64,000 bases of DNA from Nepenthes gracilis (taxonomy: Eukaryota; Streptophyta; Magnoliopsida; Caryophyllales; Nepenthaceae). Position 1 is the first letter of the stretch, and the number at the start of each line of letters is the position of its first letter. Both the position numbers and the translations under genes were made by a program. Of this stretch, positions 21,357-33,360 are shown piece after piece. Below the pieces are notes generated by a model that made no database searches, had not been told where the DNA came from, and worked only from the letters and a program-made list of their open reading frames with translations. The DNA is taken from positions 17,770,037 through 17,834,036 of the forward strand of contig BSYO01000004.1 in NCBI GenBank assembly GCA_033239525.1, given 5' to 3'.

Positions 21357-23950
21357 TGTAATATCCTAGATTTTTATTCGAATTAATTTAATATTAATTA
21401 CAATTTTTGGTAATTGGGATGTAGCAAAAATTAATTTAATATTATAAAATTTAGAAGGATATTTGGATCTGTCGGGTTGGCATTCGAGGTGTGCCCGCAC
21501 TATCGCCTGAAAATTGATTTGGATTTTGAAGTAAAAGAAATTTTATAATAATAATAATAATAATATATTAAAACCAAAAAAAAAGAAAAAAAAAAGAAAA
21601 CAAATCAGAAGGGAGTTGAGGAGAGAGAAAGCACAAGGGGAGAAGAGAGAGAGAGGGAGACTGGCGTGAGTTGCTACCACCGCCTTCGCCGGAGGTCCCG
21701 ACTCTAGGAATGGAAGCCGGCAAAGCCCTGCCCGTGATGGTACCCTTGATTTTTTCCACTGGAGTTTTTAGAGGATAGATTCTCAAATTGAAGTCGAACG
21801 GCCGCCGTCCATTCGCTACCGTTATTGGGGAAAATCAGTGAAATCAAGGCAAGTAAATCCTTCCATTATCTTCATTGATGTTGAATCTTTGTTTGCATGT
21901 GTAGATTTTGAGAAAAATAGGTTAAAATCATGATTTTTGGTAATTTTGGTAGAGGTGGCTTGCAGTCGAAGGAGAGAGGAGGAACGACGGCTCGCCTGCG
22001 CCGTCGTCTGTGCTGTGCCGTCGCCGGGTTCGCTGCCATTGTGGTCACCGCCGACGTTCGTGCTAGAGTCGTCGTCGATGAAGGCGAACATGGAGAAGCA
22101 GAGGCGAGAAGTAGTGGCGCGCGAAGAGAGAGAAAGGGAAGAGAGAGAGGCAGCGCGGCTAGCAGGAGAGAGGGTGCTATTCGGGCACATCGGGATATCC
22201 TTTCTTTAGATTTGCAAAATATGATGTCAAAGTAAGTATTTATGAACCCTCTCTTTGATCTGATTTAGCATTTGAAATATTTTGGATACTGTATGAAATT
22301 TTTACTAATATGCATGTATTTTTATACACCTGAAATATTTATTTTGGACATACATGTGTAGTTCATTAGATGGTTTGGGGGTTATTTGACTGTGTTTTAT
22401 GAATTTGGAGGGTTTAATATTTTTCTGAAAGCTCGAATAATTTATTGAATACTGTATATTTTTATATCAGTATATTTGTATGAAAATGAGCATGAAACTT
22501 TGCACAAGCCATGCAATCACATGCACGTGTTAGGTTGTGATCACTACATTGGATTTGGATTATTGGATTCTGGCCAACTCCCGACGGGGATATTATTTTG
22601 TTAATTGGAAATCCCTTTCCGTCGGTAGGAAAAGCTTAGAGTAGTGACCCTTCCCATTTGGATAATTTGACTTGACCATAGACTATATTTGGACGTTCTA
22701 ATATATCTGAGAAGCTTGAGGATTACACCCAAAGCAGCGGGTGACAAACAATAGTGAACAACCTTACCATGGGTATAAAGTACATAGGTGAACATACTTG
22801 CTGGCCTAATATGCATTTGATTTTGCCTAAGGTTATCGGAATTATGTGTAACTATTCTTCAACCTAATCATTAAATAATCAGAACCCAAATTTGGTACAC
22901 GATTTTTATTTTTGCATTAATTGATATTGGACTTTGATTTGGATATGGATTTTTGGACTTGAATTTGAGTTTTGTCGATTTTGCCCATAGTTGGGCATTG
23001 GTATGTCTAGTACAACGATTTTTCTTATATGTTTTGATCTGGACCTTTGGAATATTTATTGTGATACTACTTCGGTTTCTGCATACACTATTGGATCATC
23101 CGGCTATCGAATTTTATCCCAGATTACAAACTGATCAGACCTTTGATTTGGACTTGGACTCAGACTCGGACTTAGACTTGGATTGGACTTTAAAATTGGC
23201 GAATTGCCTTTGGAATTGGTCCGAATCACCTCTGTTTTGGTTATTATATATATATATATACACGTCTCGATGATGACTATTTTTAAAATTTGGACATTTC
23301 TTTGGATTTGAATATTTGATTTGAGTATAAGACTACCATTGGATTTTAAAATTTGGATCTTAGATTTCTGTTGAATTTGTTTTATTGGCGATTTAAATTT
23401 ATTCCGTAATTTGACTGGATTTTCATCGATTTGACCTTCCATCTGATTTATTGGACTCATTTTATCTAAAATATGATACTTGTTGGGCATTTGGCTCACG
23501 TTTTCTATTTTATCCCTTCAGAGTAGAAGGCTCGGACGCATGCTGGAGTTAGAACGTGATTCATTAGCTATTCGCCGGATTTAGTAAGTTTTAATTTTAG
23601 TAGCATGGATTAATTTGGCATTTGATACAATTAGATTATAGAATTGGTCGGATATATGCCCATAGCGTATTTTGGGAATAGTTCAGATGTTATGTTATAT
23701 TTGGTTATGATTTTTGGTTGGATTATTGCATCCCTTATGATATTTATAAAGCAGGTCGCATTTATTTTTATCCAGACGGTTGTCTGATGAGGTCCTATTT
23801 AGATTTTAATTTGTTAGGTTTTGTTTATTTGAATTGTCACACCCGAATTTTTAGAATTTAGAATTATTGGTTAAATTTATTTGGGATTTTAAATTTTAGA
23901 AATTATAATTAATTATTTTAAATTGACCTGTTTGGTCCTGGTTCATGACT
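21357..23950 (+). repeat. element B 3' LTR
   Basis: 2594 bp, alignable end to end with the 5' LTR. It ends CATGACT; the expected terminal CA has become CT. It is followed by ggttg, the second copy of the target duplication. The target of the LINE in the 5' LTR is empty here (about 23340-23358). Confidence 0.88.
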
Positions 23951-23955
23951 GGTTG

Positions 23956-24480
23956 CGATAGGGCAATCGTACTGTGGCCGAATACAAGGCAATCGTATAT
24001 GGTGGAGATGAGAAAAGAAAAGCGAGATGATTTTCTTAAGGTCTAAGGGACAACATTAAAAAACATTTATCAACATTAAAGCTTCTGACCTATTGGGAAG
24101 TGTTAAACAGAGCCATTATTTATGAGAACGTGAAATTTTTCAAGAAAAGTGTGACTAGTCGGAGGAGTCTTAGTGATTGAGCCGGTTCAGGATCCCTAGA
24201 ATCTTCTAAAAATGGGAAAGTGTTGGATAAAGAGAAAAGCAGCACTGAAATCTAGCCAGTGTCTAGTTTCCAAGCGTCAACAGCAAATTGTATCCACTGT
24301 GGAAGAAAGCATTTAGGAAAAACTTGTTTTAAACTTATGGGAGCTTGTTTTAATTGTGAACAGTAAGATCACCAGGTCAAGGATTGCCCCACACTTAGCA
24401 AGCCGAAGATGAAAAAGTCCACTATCCTATCTAAAGCCTTTGCGGTAACAGGTTAGTATACTAAAGCATTAACAAAAGTG
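23956..24480 (+). pseudogene. element A gag, C-terminal part with zinc knuckles
   Basis: The frame interrupted at 13277 resumes here with 'GNRTVAEYKAIV'. It then breaks, and at 24289-24390 shows two knuckles: 'CIHCGRKHLGKTC' (C-x2-C-x3-H-x4-C) and 'CFNCEQ(stop)DHQVKDC' (C-x2-C-x4-H-x4-C). After these 'KAFAVTG' and 'VIEGTF' resemble the start of a gypsy protease region. Then the sequence passes directly into the pol terminus/polypurine tract ('tttcgagggtaaaatttc...gggaga'), so the whole pol is deleted. Confidence 0.78.
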
Positions 24481-24666
24481 ATTGAAGGTACCTTTTGAAA
24501 TTTTAATTTTTTTCCCCACATTTTGCATTTTAAGGTAATAGTAAAAGATTTTATTTGAGTAGTGCACTAATTGTATGAGGACCCATAACCCAGAGGTAGA
24601 GCCTAGTAGATGACAAGTTGAGGTTCGTCAAATTTCGAGGGTAAAATTTCTATAAGTGGGAGAAAT

Positions 24667-25087
24667 TGTGATGTCTTGGTTTTCAAATAAAGTAATTAAG
24701 GTCCTGTAATCAAAATTTGGCTAAATTAATAAGGAAATTGTGAGATCCTATTCTCAAAAACATAATGGTTAGGGATCGAGATGATGAGGCCAGAGTTGAG
24801 GAAACCGGAGTTGATGAGATGATTGGCCGAAGTGGTATGGTGATGGCCGGACTAGATGGTAGAGGCCGGAGTGAGGATGCTGAAGTGATAAAGACCAGTT
24901 GGAGTTGATGAAGTTAATGACCAGAGTTGAGGTGAGAAGGAAACCAGCCGAATAAGAATTAGTGGACCGGATGTTGAGGACAAATCCGATCAACATGCGT
25001 TGACCAGTTAAAATGAAATGAGGCTTGAGGACTTGTATAGAAATGGCTAGACTTGAAGGAAAGGAAGAGTAATCCGGTCAACATGCG
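24667..25087 (+). repeat. element A 3' LTR, truncated after about 420 bp
   Basis: TGTGATGTC at 24667 begins a copy of the A LTR that follows 10119-10555 closely. The match stops at about 25087 and the next codon belongs to D's reverse transcriptase. This is a deletion junction: it removed the rest of the A LTR, A's right TSD and D's gag end, protease and RT start. Confidence 0.85.
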
Positions 25088-26335
25088 TTCATAGACACGT
25101 ACTCGGGCTATAATCAAATAAGGATGAGCCCCGACAATAAGGAGTATATATCGTTCATGACAGACCAAGGGACGTACTGTTACAAAGTTATACCCTTCGA
25201 CCTCAAGAACGATGGTGCCACTTATCAGATACTCGTGAATAAAATATTTGAAGACCAGATCAGAAGGAATATGGACATCTATGTGAATGACATGCTCGTC
25301 AAAAGTAGAATAACCGACCACCACATCCAAAATCTGGACGAGACCTTCAATGTCCTAAGAACACACTAGATGAAGCTCAATATGGCCAAGTGTACATTCG
25401 GAGTGATATCAAGGAAGTTCTTGGATTACATTGTTTGACATCAAGGGATCGAGGTAAATCCAGAAAATATCAAGACTATCCTTGATATGAAGCCTTCTCA
25501 AACCGTGAAGGAGGTCCAAAAGCCCCCTAGGAGGCTAGCAGCGCTGTTTCGCTTGTTGGCCAAGTCAACAGAGAAGTTTCTATCATTTTTCATGGCCCTA
25601 AGAGAGACCAAAACTAACGGTTTCCAATAGAAGGCTAACTATGAAGAAGCCTTCCAAGGACAAAAGGGGTATCTCTCCAACCCCCCTCTTTTGATTTCTC
25701 CCCAACCAGGTGAGGAGTTATATTTGTACCTTATTGTGTACGAGATAGCATTTAGCTTAACCTTGATTCGATAGTAGTGTGATAGGCAACAGCCTGTGTA
25801 CTACATCAGCAAAATCCTGACTAACACTGAGACAATATACTATCATGCGGAAAAGATGGCTCTAGTGCTCGTGTATTCTGCTCAAAAACTAAGATTATAT
25901 TTCCAAGTATACAAAGTGATCATCCTAACTAACCAGCCCTTAAGAGCGATTCTGTAGAAGTTAGAAATGTCGGGATGGTTGATCAAGTGGGCCATTGAGT
26001 TGGGAGAGTTTGACATAGAGTTTTGTCCAATGCTAGCCTTAAAAGGCCAAACCTTGGTAGACTTTATTCTCGAGACTACGACACCAACTTTGGAGGCCTT
26101 GGACATTTGTGATACTAAAGAATCACACAGCCTAGTAGTCTGGACTCTGTATGTGGATGGCTCTTCTATGAAGGATGGTTGTCGAGTTGGCGTTGTGCTG
26201 AGGACATTTGAGGGATCAGAGATAAAGTACTCGATGGTCCTCGGGTTCCTAAAGACCAACAAGCCGCAAAGTACAAAACCTTACTTGCAGAACTACGGTT
26301 AGCAAAGGAGTGCTCGGCCAAAGATTTAGTTGTCT
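25088..26335 (+). pseudogene. element D reverse transcriptase and RNase H
   Basis: RT: 'FIDTYSGYNQIRM', 'ISFMTDQGTYCYKVIPFDLKN', 'ATYQILVNKIF' and 'YVNDMLVKSR' (the first Asp of YVDD is Asn at 25286-25288), matching the Tat RT palm from the middle onwards; the N-terminal fingers are deleted. After a stop at 25367, thumb and connection traces lead to RNase H at about 25640-26080 ('PVYYISKILTNTETIYYHAEKMALVLV', 'VIILTNQPLRAIL'). A second RNase H starts at about 26145 with 'WTLYVDGSSMKDGCRVGVVL', the extra RNase H found in Tat elements. Stops and frameshifts break all parts. Confidence 0.88.
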
Positions 26336-27826
26336 ACAGTTATTTCAAGTTAGTTATCAACCAGGTTTGAGAAAACTTTGAAGCAAATAGCCCACAACTG
26401 TCCAAATATCTCTCAAAAGTCCGCGGACTAGTCTTTGCCTTTGAGAGGAGAACGAAAAAGTCAACCAACTCGCAAAAGCTGCAGCCTCAAGAGACCTAGA
26501 GCAATATGCCCGAGGAATGCGTGAGGTCCTCGACAAACTCAATGTGGAAGATTTCGAATGAAAAGTGAAGCAGATATCTGACACCGATAATTGGATAACC
26601 CCCTACCAAAGGTACGTATTTGACGGGACATTACCTTAAGACACAGAGGAAGCCATGAAGGTGAAGAAGACGATAGGGTGGTACACTATCATGGACAATC
26701 AGTTGTATCGACAAGGATTCTCTACCCCTATCTGCGGTGCCTCACTCCAGAAGAGGCGAGTTACGCTCTCAGATAAGTGCACCTTAGAATTTGTGGATCC
26801 CACATTGGGGGCAAGAACCTCGCCTTCAAGCTGATGAGACAAGGATACTACTAGCCAACCATGAAGTACAATGCCATGGACTTCGTGTGAAAATGTAAAA
26901 CTTGCCAAGTCCATGACAACCTCACTCACCAGCTGCACAAGAAACTTCAAGCTCTACAATCGCCCTGGCCATTCGCGCAATGGGGGTTAGACATGCTTGG
27001 GTCGCTGCCAACAGCATCTGGGTAAAGGAAATGCAACAGAGTAGAATGCAAGTTGGTTGAGGCTACGTCAGTTGCCCACTTAACCGAGTAGAATGCAACA
27101 GACTTCGTCAGACAAAACATCGTGTGCAGGTTCGAGATCTCAAAATGTATTGTGACTGACAATGGGACCCAATTTACTAAAAAATTATTCGCCAAGTATT
27201 GCACCAACCTAAGGATAATACTGGTGCACACGTCAATTATGTACCCGCAGTGCAATGGATAAGTGGAGGTCACCGACCGCACTATACCGCACGGATTGAA
27301 GACGAAACTGGAACATACTGGGGGCTCGTGGGTCGATGAGCTGCCATCAGTACTACTGTCATACAGGTTAACTCCAAGAGAGCCTACGCATGAAACTCTC
27401 TTCAACTTGTGTTATAGGGTCAAGGAAGTCATACCAGTGGAGGTCGGACTGCTAAGCCTCCGAGTGAAAAGTTTGGATCCACGCAATAATGTACAGAAAA
27501 TTTTGAAAAACCTCGACTTACTTGAGGAGGCTCGAGACGTAGCAAGACTGCGCACAATAGCGTACCAGCAGAGGGTCGCCCATATTACAATAAGATAGTG
27601 AAAGCGTGCCAATTCGAAGTAGGGGACTCAATGCTAATAAACATCGAGGCCACCAATCAAAATACTGGTCGAAACAAGTTCTCCCCAAATTAGGAGAGAT
27701 CGTTCCCGATCTCAGCCATCCTCCAAAATGGGACGTACAAGCTACATACCAAGGAGGGAAGGCTTGTCCCTCGGATATGGAATGCTACTCACCTCAAGAA
27801 ATACCATCAATGAAAATGTACAGCAC
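26336..27826 (+). pseudogene. element D integrase and pol C-terminus
   Basis: A linker ('LAKAAASRDLEQYARGM', then 'DTDNWITPYQRYV') leads to the integrase zinc domain at about 26790-26910 with 'GSHIGGKNLAFKLMRQGYY' and 'KCKTCQVH'. The core follows: 'PWPFAQWGLDMLGSLP' (first Asp), 'CIVTDNGTQFTKK' (second Asp), 'YPQCNG(stop)VEVTDRTI' (Glu), then 'SWVDELPSVLLSYRLTPREPTHETLFNL'. The pol terminus at 27606-27826 reads 'FEVGDSMLIN', 'GTYKLHTKEGRLVPRIWNATHLKKY', typical of Tat pol. At least five stops or frame changes inactivate it. Confidence 0.88.
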
Positions 27827-28385
27827 ATAGGTATAGTTGATTGCATCATTTGACATGCTTGTGTCATATTTCTTTAATAAAATAACATGTTTTACTTAAT
27901 TACTGTTTTGTATTTATTTGGGTGTTAGCATGTCAAATTTTCTGTTCTTTATAAAACAACAAGACCTAAGCTACCCCTAAGTCAAGTCAGAGGACCCCTT
28001 TTACTTGCCAAAAACTCGACAAAGTCCAAGCGGCCCATTAAGAGGTCGTACTAAAAAACTTAGGAAAATCTAAGGGACTGATTGAAGTCGGATTCAAAAC
28101 TTGTCAACAACGCCAAGCAACACACAAGAGGTTGAATTTAAAAACTTATGGGGCTTAAAAAACGGTAAGTATGCAAAGATCCTAGAGGTAGCATCTTCAA
28201 CCAACGATGGTCAAAAGGTTTGGACACCATACTATGAAGAATAAAACTTCCTAAGAGCCTAAATCTAAGAAATAACTATAAACATAATTTAAGAAGAGAA
28301 GTTGAACTAGAAAAAAATAACTTTCTTTCATATGTATATGTTATGTACAACAAAAAGGAAATAAGTACACATATACAATGATACA
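27827..28385. other. element D spacer between pol and the antisense ORF
   Basis: A 559-bp AT-rich internal stretch of D. The sense pol ends at about 27826 and the antisense ORF ends at 28386, so this is the convergent 3' region of both. No domain or repeat was recognised. Confidence 0.6.
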
Positions 28386-30478
28386 CTAAGACCCGAAGGA
28401 TTCAAGCACAGAAGGATCTAGGTTCTCATCCTCCTTCGGGTAGATAATCAAATCTATTTTGCTCTCAGCACAGACATTCCTCAGATGGAGCGAAGAAAGA
28501 GGAAACTAGGGTACCAACATCTTCACTATGCAGCAGCACAGTGCGATGCCATCTCGGTACTTCTGCTCTAATACAGATTTGATGTCCTCTTTATTGATGT
28601 TCCGAGCTCGGCCTTTAGATGAACATTTTTACTCTGGAGGGAAATGTACCGCTACTGCTGGGCCTTCAATAAGCTCTCAAGAGAGGCGATTTTGCCCTTG
28701 AGCTCAGTGAGTTCAAGCTCCAGGCACATATTATGTTCATCCGCAGCCTTGAGGGTCTCCAAGCTCATGAGAGATTGGGTGACTTCATTAATAATTAGAG
28801 TAAATCGACTGACCAACTCACGAAACTGCTAAACAGGAGTTAGTTATTAAAGTGCCGTCCAGAAGCAAAAAAACCTAAGGTAAAATATAGATGTACCTTG
28901 AAGAAAAAGGAGCTCTCTACTGTACTGTCTCATCTAAGAGCTTCAGATTTGGTCGGCTCCGTTGCAGCTGCCTCCTGCACCACAGAAACATCAGCCCTAA
29001 TCTCAGTCACAAGGGTAACTTCAACAAAATCAAGGACTGGAGACTCAGCCGCTTCAAAATGATCCGCGGCCCTAATCTCCTTTCAATAGCGCACGAAGTC
29101 CTAGTGACATCCTCGACCAAGGCCTCCTCATGGACCTCAGGAAGAAGCTCAATTGGACTATAAACTTGGATTGTTAGGCAAGGGAGCTCAGCAGTGGGCG
29201 CCTTTGTGGCCCTCCTTTCCTCGACCTCATTAGTCTCAACAATCATCGTCGAAGTCAATATCACTGCTTCCTCGGCCTTAGTCGACTCAATCTCCCCCTC
29301 TGCCTGTTCCTCGATAATGTCCTCGGATGGATTGTCAATCCAATCCATGAACTCTCTAGTGAAAATGGAAGAGATATCAGGCATGGGCTCATAAAGAAGA
29401 GAAGGGGCACCAGGCGGCTCCACGGACAGGCCTGCGGCCTCAAAGGGCTGCTCCACAGGCTCAATAACAACTGATGGTCCGACACCTTCAGCTCCTCGGA
29501 TTGGCACCTTCTTTCTTATCAGCCGCTTAATAAGGGCTGAGTCGTCATCAGATAAGGAGGGGTACTCGATAATCACCATCGGATTCTCTAAAGTTTCAGT
29601 CCGACGGCTCTTCTTTGTTTGCACAGGCGGCACCTTGATCCTTGGAGCTTTTCACTTCTTCTGCTTCTTCTTTTCCAAAGAAATAGAAGGGACGCTAGAG
29701 TCCTCGGGCTAAGGCTCCCACTTAGCTTCCTCCAAGTACTCAGACCTCAGCAATCTATTACTCTTGTTTTCATTAAAGGAGCCAAGGTTGGACAGCAATA
29801 GATCCATGAAGTCCTTCACCGCAGCCCTCTCCTCAGGCATGGCGTCCTTGCACGGTTTGGGCTCCAAATTCCCCCACTCATTGGAGATGGCCCACTTCTC
29901 GCGAACCCTAAGGAAGAAAAACTTATCTTTTCACCTCTTGGTAGAATCGAGGTTTCCACCACTGATTTTCAGGAACTCAAGACGTGGAGTGATAACAATC
30001 TAGTCCTAACTATGGGAAAACCACGACGTCACTTTCACCGCCATAGTATCAAAAACCTTCGTATAGTAGCGAGCGAAGATGCAAAGAGAAACAAGAAACC
30101 TAACGACATTTGGCTGTAGCCTTGCCACTGGAACCTTGAGGTCCATCATGATATGATACAACTCCAGAGCCATGAGATAATAAAGCCCACCCTTGAAGTC
30201 GACCGCGTATACAGTGGCAAAGCAATCATGTGGGCTGCAAGACCTCTTATGGGTATTAGGAACCACCATGACCATCAAGCTCAGGATTTTGTACTACCCT
30301 CGAATAGCCTCAAGGTCTGCCAAAGTTAGGGAAGAATAATATCCTTTACTCCAAGAGCAATGGAAAAGTCTTGTAGCACAAAGAAGAAGAAGGAGGAAAT
30401 CGCCAAGGAAAGCGTGGAAGTTGTAGAGAGTTTCGAACACTTAGAAGTTTTGAAGCTCGAATGTAGTGGCAAAGGAAA
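28386..30478 (-). pseudogene. element D antisense extra ORF (Transposase_28-like), broken
   Basis: Read on the minus strand against gag-pol. At 30330-30006 'SLTLADLEAIRG', 'VMVVPNTHKRSC', 'MALELYHIMMDLKVPVARLQPNVVRFL' and 'ARYYTKVF' resemble the N-terminal domain annotated in plants as 'putative gypsy type transposon'. A long open segment at 29633-29007 is acidic and Pro/Ser-rich. At 28790-28590 'SLMSLETLKAADEHNMCLEL' to 'LESLLKAQQ' is a predicted coiled coil. The C-terminus 'YPKEDENLDPSVLESFGS' ends at TAG 28386-28388. Position between integrase and the 3' LTR and antisense direction are known for extra ORFs of Tat elements such as Grande. Its function is unknown. Several stops and frameshifts break this copy. 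Confidence 0.75.
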
Positions 30479-30880
30479 GGAAAGGTAACTTAAACGGCCT
30501 CAGGATTCAAAAAAGCATGCCTCATTAAATGCCCAGCAATGTGTCGTCTCCCCACGGGTTACTAGCAATGATGGCATTCCCTTCCCAAGGCTGCAATTAG
30601 TGCACATTTAATGTGCCAAATTAATGCACTATTTGGCGGCGAATGATAGCACCTCGGACCTGGGAAAAACGTCCATGGCTAGCGTCTTTTCAGGCCATTA
30701 ATTTCAACATTGCCCTCAGACTCTTTTCTTAGTCATCGGACTATGATCACTTCATTAGATGGATTCTGGCCGAGCCATACAGGAAAAGTCCGCAGACTCT
30801 TGGAAAGCTTACTCTTGAAAATTTGAGCATTAAGCCGCGGATAAAAGGAATGTTCTGAAAGACCAGGTCAATGCCAGAGT
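30479..30880. other. element D spacer upstream of the antisense ORF
   Basis: About 400 bp of D between the antisense ORF start and the solo A LTR. It would hold the promoter of the antisense transcript if it has its own. A clear TATA box was not found. The 5 bases at its end, agagt (30876-30880), are the left TSD of the solo A LTR. Confidence 0.5.
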
Positions 30881-31772
30881 TGTAACGGACCAGCCATTTT
30901 CCACCCTATACGGCCTCCATCAAATTCACGTGCTTATACATATATATATATATATAGGTGGACTTAAATTTTTCTTTATATTTTTCATCGCGTGCACAGG
31001 ATCACATAAGGCCAAACTTCTTGAGTCGGCCCGATAAAGTGGGTCAGTCGAATTAGATCGGTCAATATCTTGACCATCCAAGGATTATAGGTTGGTTGGC
31101 CAGACACGCAAGTTTATGAAATGAATTGAGATGCCACTAGAAACCACAAATTCTTTCCAAACAGAGAATTGGTGGAAGCACAAAATTTACCCACTAATTA
31201 GTATAACATAATCATTTTACAAAATTTTCCCAAAAGAATCAAAAGAGATTTACATCTCTGTCACTTAGGCACGGCTATTTAATTTTTGGTTGGTCTTCTG
31301 CCTAACTAGTCCTTCAGACTTCATTCTTTCTCGTCCAGTATAAACTAATCATCGTCTGAAAAATTAAAGAGGGGTGAGCTAAAGAACCCAACAAGGTACT
31401 CATATGCATAAATCATGCATGGTCATAAACAGGGAGGAAACAGACAGAATGTAATAAAGACATTTGTGCATGCAGTTTCATAATTCGTGGTCGAAGTCAA
31501 TTTCATGCAAATATGTTTTTAAGACATGCTTCTATTTCCAAATCTTTTTTTGTCAAGAACTGGCTGCATTTAAGGTCTGTTGTAATATCCCGAATTTTTG
31601 TTTGGATTAATTTAATATTAATTTTGATTTTTGGTAATTTGGGTGTGACTAAAATTTATTAAATATTATGAAATTTGGAAGGATATTTGGATTAGTCAGG
31701 CTGGCGTCCAAGGTGCACCCGTGCTATCGCCCGAATATTAGTTTGGATTTTGAAACAAAAGATAAAACTAAA

Positions 31773-31819
<47 letters not shown>

Positions 31820-33327
31820 TATAATAATATAATATAATAGATATATATTAAAATTAAAAAAATAAGAAGAAAAAAATAAAAACAGTAACGGATGAGGGTT
31901 CGGAGAGAGAGAAAAGGGGAAGAATAAGAGAGGAGGGAGGAGAAGAGAGAGAGAAGGTCGGCCCGAGGAGGCAACGGTGGCTGTAGGCTAGAGTTTCGGC
32001 GCCGGGTAGGCCGACAAATGTGATGAGGAGACGATGCAGGGCGTCGACGGCAGCTGTACTCGGCGGTGGCAAGTCACACTGGCAACGGCCGGAGCGTTTC
32101 GCACCGGGAAAAGCCACGACGGTGATGTGCTGCAAGGAGGTGGCTTCAGGGTGACTTGTCGGTGACCGTCGACGATCATGGGTGAGCGATGGCGAGCGCA
32201 GAAGGCGCGTAGAGATAGGGAGCACAGGCAGAGGCGCAGCAGTGCACACGATCGGAGAGAGGACGCGTGATTCGGGTGCTTCGGGACATCCTTTCTTCAG
32301 ATCTATAAAATATACGGTCAAGACAAGTATCTGTAAACCCCCAATTTGGTCTGATTTAATATCTGATATATTTTGAATACTATTTAAAATTTTTACTAAT
32401 ATATATGTATTTTTATACACCTAATTTATTTATTCTGGACATGCATGTATAATTCATTTGATAATTTGGTGGTATTTGGATATGGGTTTTATGATTTTAG
32501 AATTTACTATTTTTCTGAAAGTATGAAAAATTTATTTAACATTGTGCATATTTATATCTGTATGTATAACGAAAATGTGCATGAAACTTACATAGGCTGT
32601 GTATTTTCACATGCACGTGCCGAGTTGTAGCTACTACATTTATATTTTGATATTGGATTTTCTGGCCAGCTTCCGACGAGGAGATATTTGTTATTTGAAA
32701 ATCCCTTTTCGCCAATAGAAAAGGCTTAGAATAGTGACCATTCCCATTTAAATAATTTTAATTTGACTTTAGAATATATTCGGACGTACTAATATATCTG
32801 ACAAGTTTGAGGATTGCACCCAAAGTCACGGATAACAAACAATAGTGAGCAACCTTACCAATGGGTGCAGAGTACATGGGTGCTCATATATGTTGGCCTA
32901 ATTTGCATTTGATTTTGTTTAAAGTTATCGGAATTATGTGTAACCATTTCTCAAATTAGTCTTTAAATAATCGGAACTCAAATTTGATGCATAATTTGTA
33001 CTTATACATTTATTTGTATTGGACTTTGATTTGGATTTGAATCTTCAACTTGGATTTGAAATTCGTTGATTTTGCTCTAAGTTGGGCCTTGATATGTCTC
33101 ATACAAATAATTTTGGACTATATATTTTGATCCGCACCCTTGGACTAATTGTTGTGACGTTGCTTCGATTTCTGCGCACACTATTTGATCATCCGACTAT
33201 CGGATTCTACCCCAAATTATAAGCTGATCGGGCATTGGATTTGGATTCAGACTCGAACTCGGATTGGACTTTAAAATTGATGAATTGCCTATTGGAATTG
33301 GTCTGGATCATTTCTATTTAGTTTATA

Positions 33328-33360
<33 letters not shown>

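Larger units (their letters stand above)
13278..23950 (+). mobile_element. gypsy chromovirus-like element B, full length but decayed
   Basis: B is flanked by cgttg (13273-13277) and ggttg (23951-23955). The 5' LTR is 13278-17430 (including a LINE fragment), the primer site 17435-17445, gag remnant 17460-18715, pol remnant 19080-21340, polypurine tract 21344-21356 and 3' LTR 21357-23950. RT follows protease and precedes integrase, as in Ty3/gypsy. Long LTRs starting TGTAATATCC and the purine tract after 'gacgaaatttttgtaagg' fit the Tekay/Del group of chromoviruses; no chromodomain could be read. The element was inserted in A's gag, and removing it restores A's reading frame. Confidence 0.9.
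10119..25087 (+). mobile_element. gypsy element A, pol-deleted and 3'-truncated
   Basis: The 5' LTR is 10119-12567, the primer site 12570-12580 and the gag start 12810. Gag is interrupted by element B and resumes at 23956. A double zinc knuckle is at 24289-24390, a purine tract at about 24650-24666 and the 3' LTR starts at 24667. The 3' LTR keeps only its first 421 bases and stops at about 25087, where D's reverse transcriptase begins abruptly. Only about 280 bp separate the zinc knuckles from the 3' LTR, so protease, RT, RNase H and integrase are absent. A copy of its LTR is found as a solo LTR at 30881-35788. The lineage is gypsy, probably a chromovirus, judged from the gag and the TGGTATCAGAG primer site. 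Confidence 0.85.

Noticed and set aside
31854..32420. A 188-codon minus-strand ORF in solo LTR B
   Set aside because: It is in an LTR, in GA/CT-rich sequence, and the matching position of the other B LTRs has no equivalent ORF of that length.
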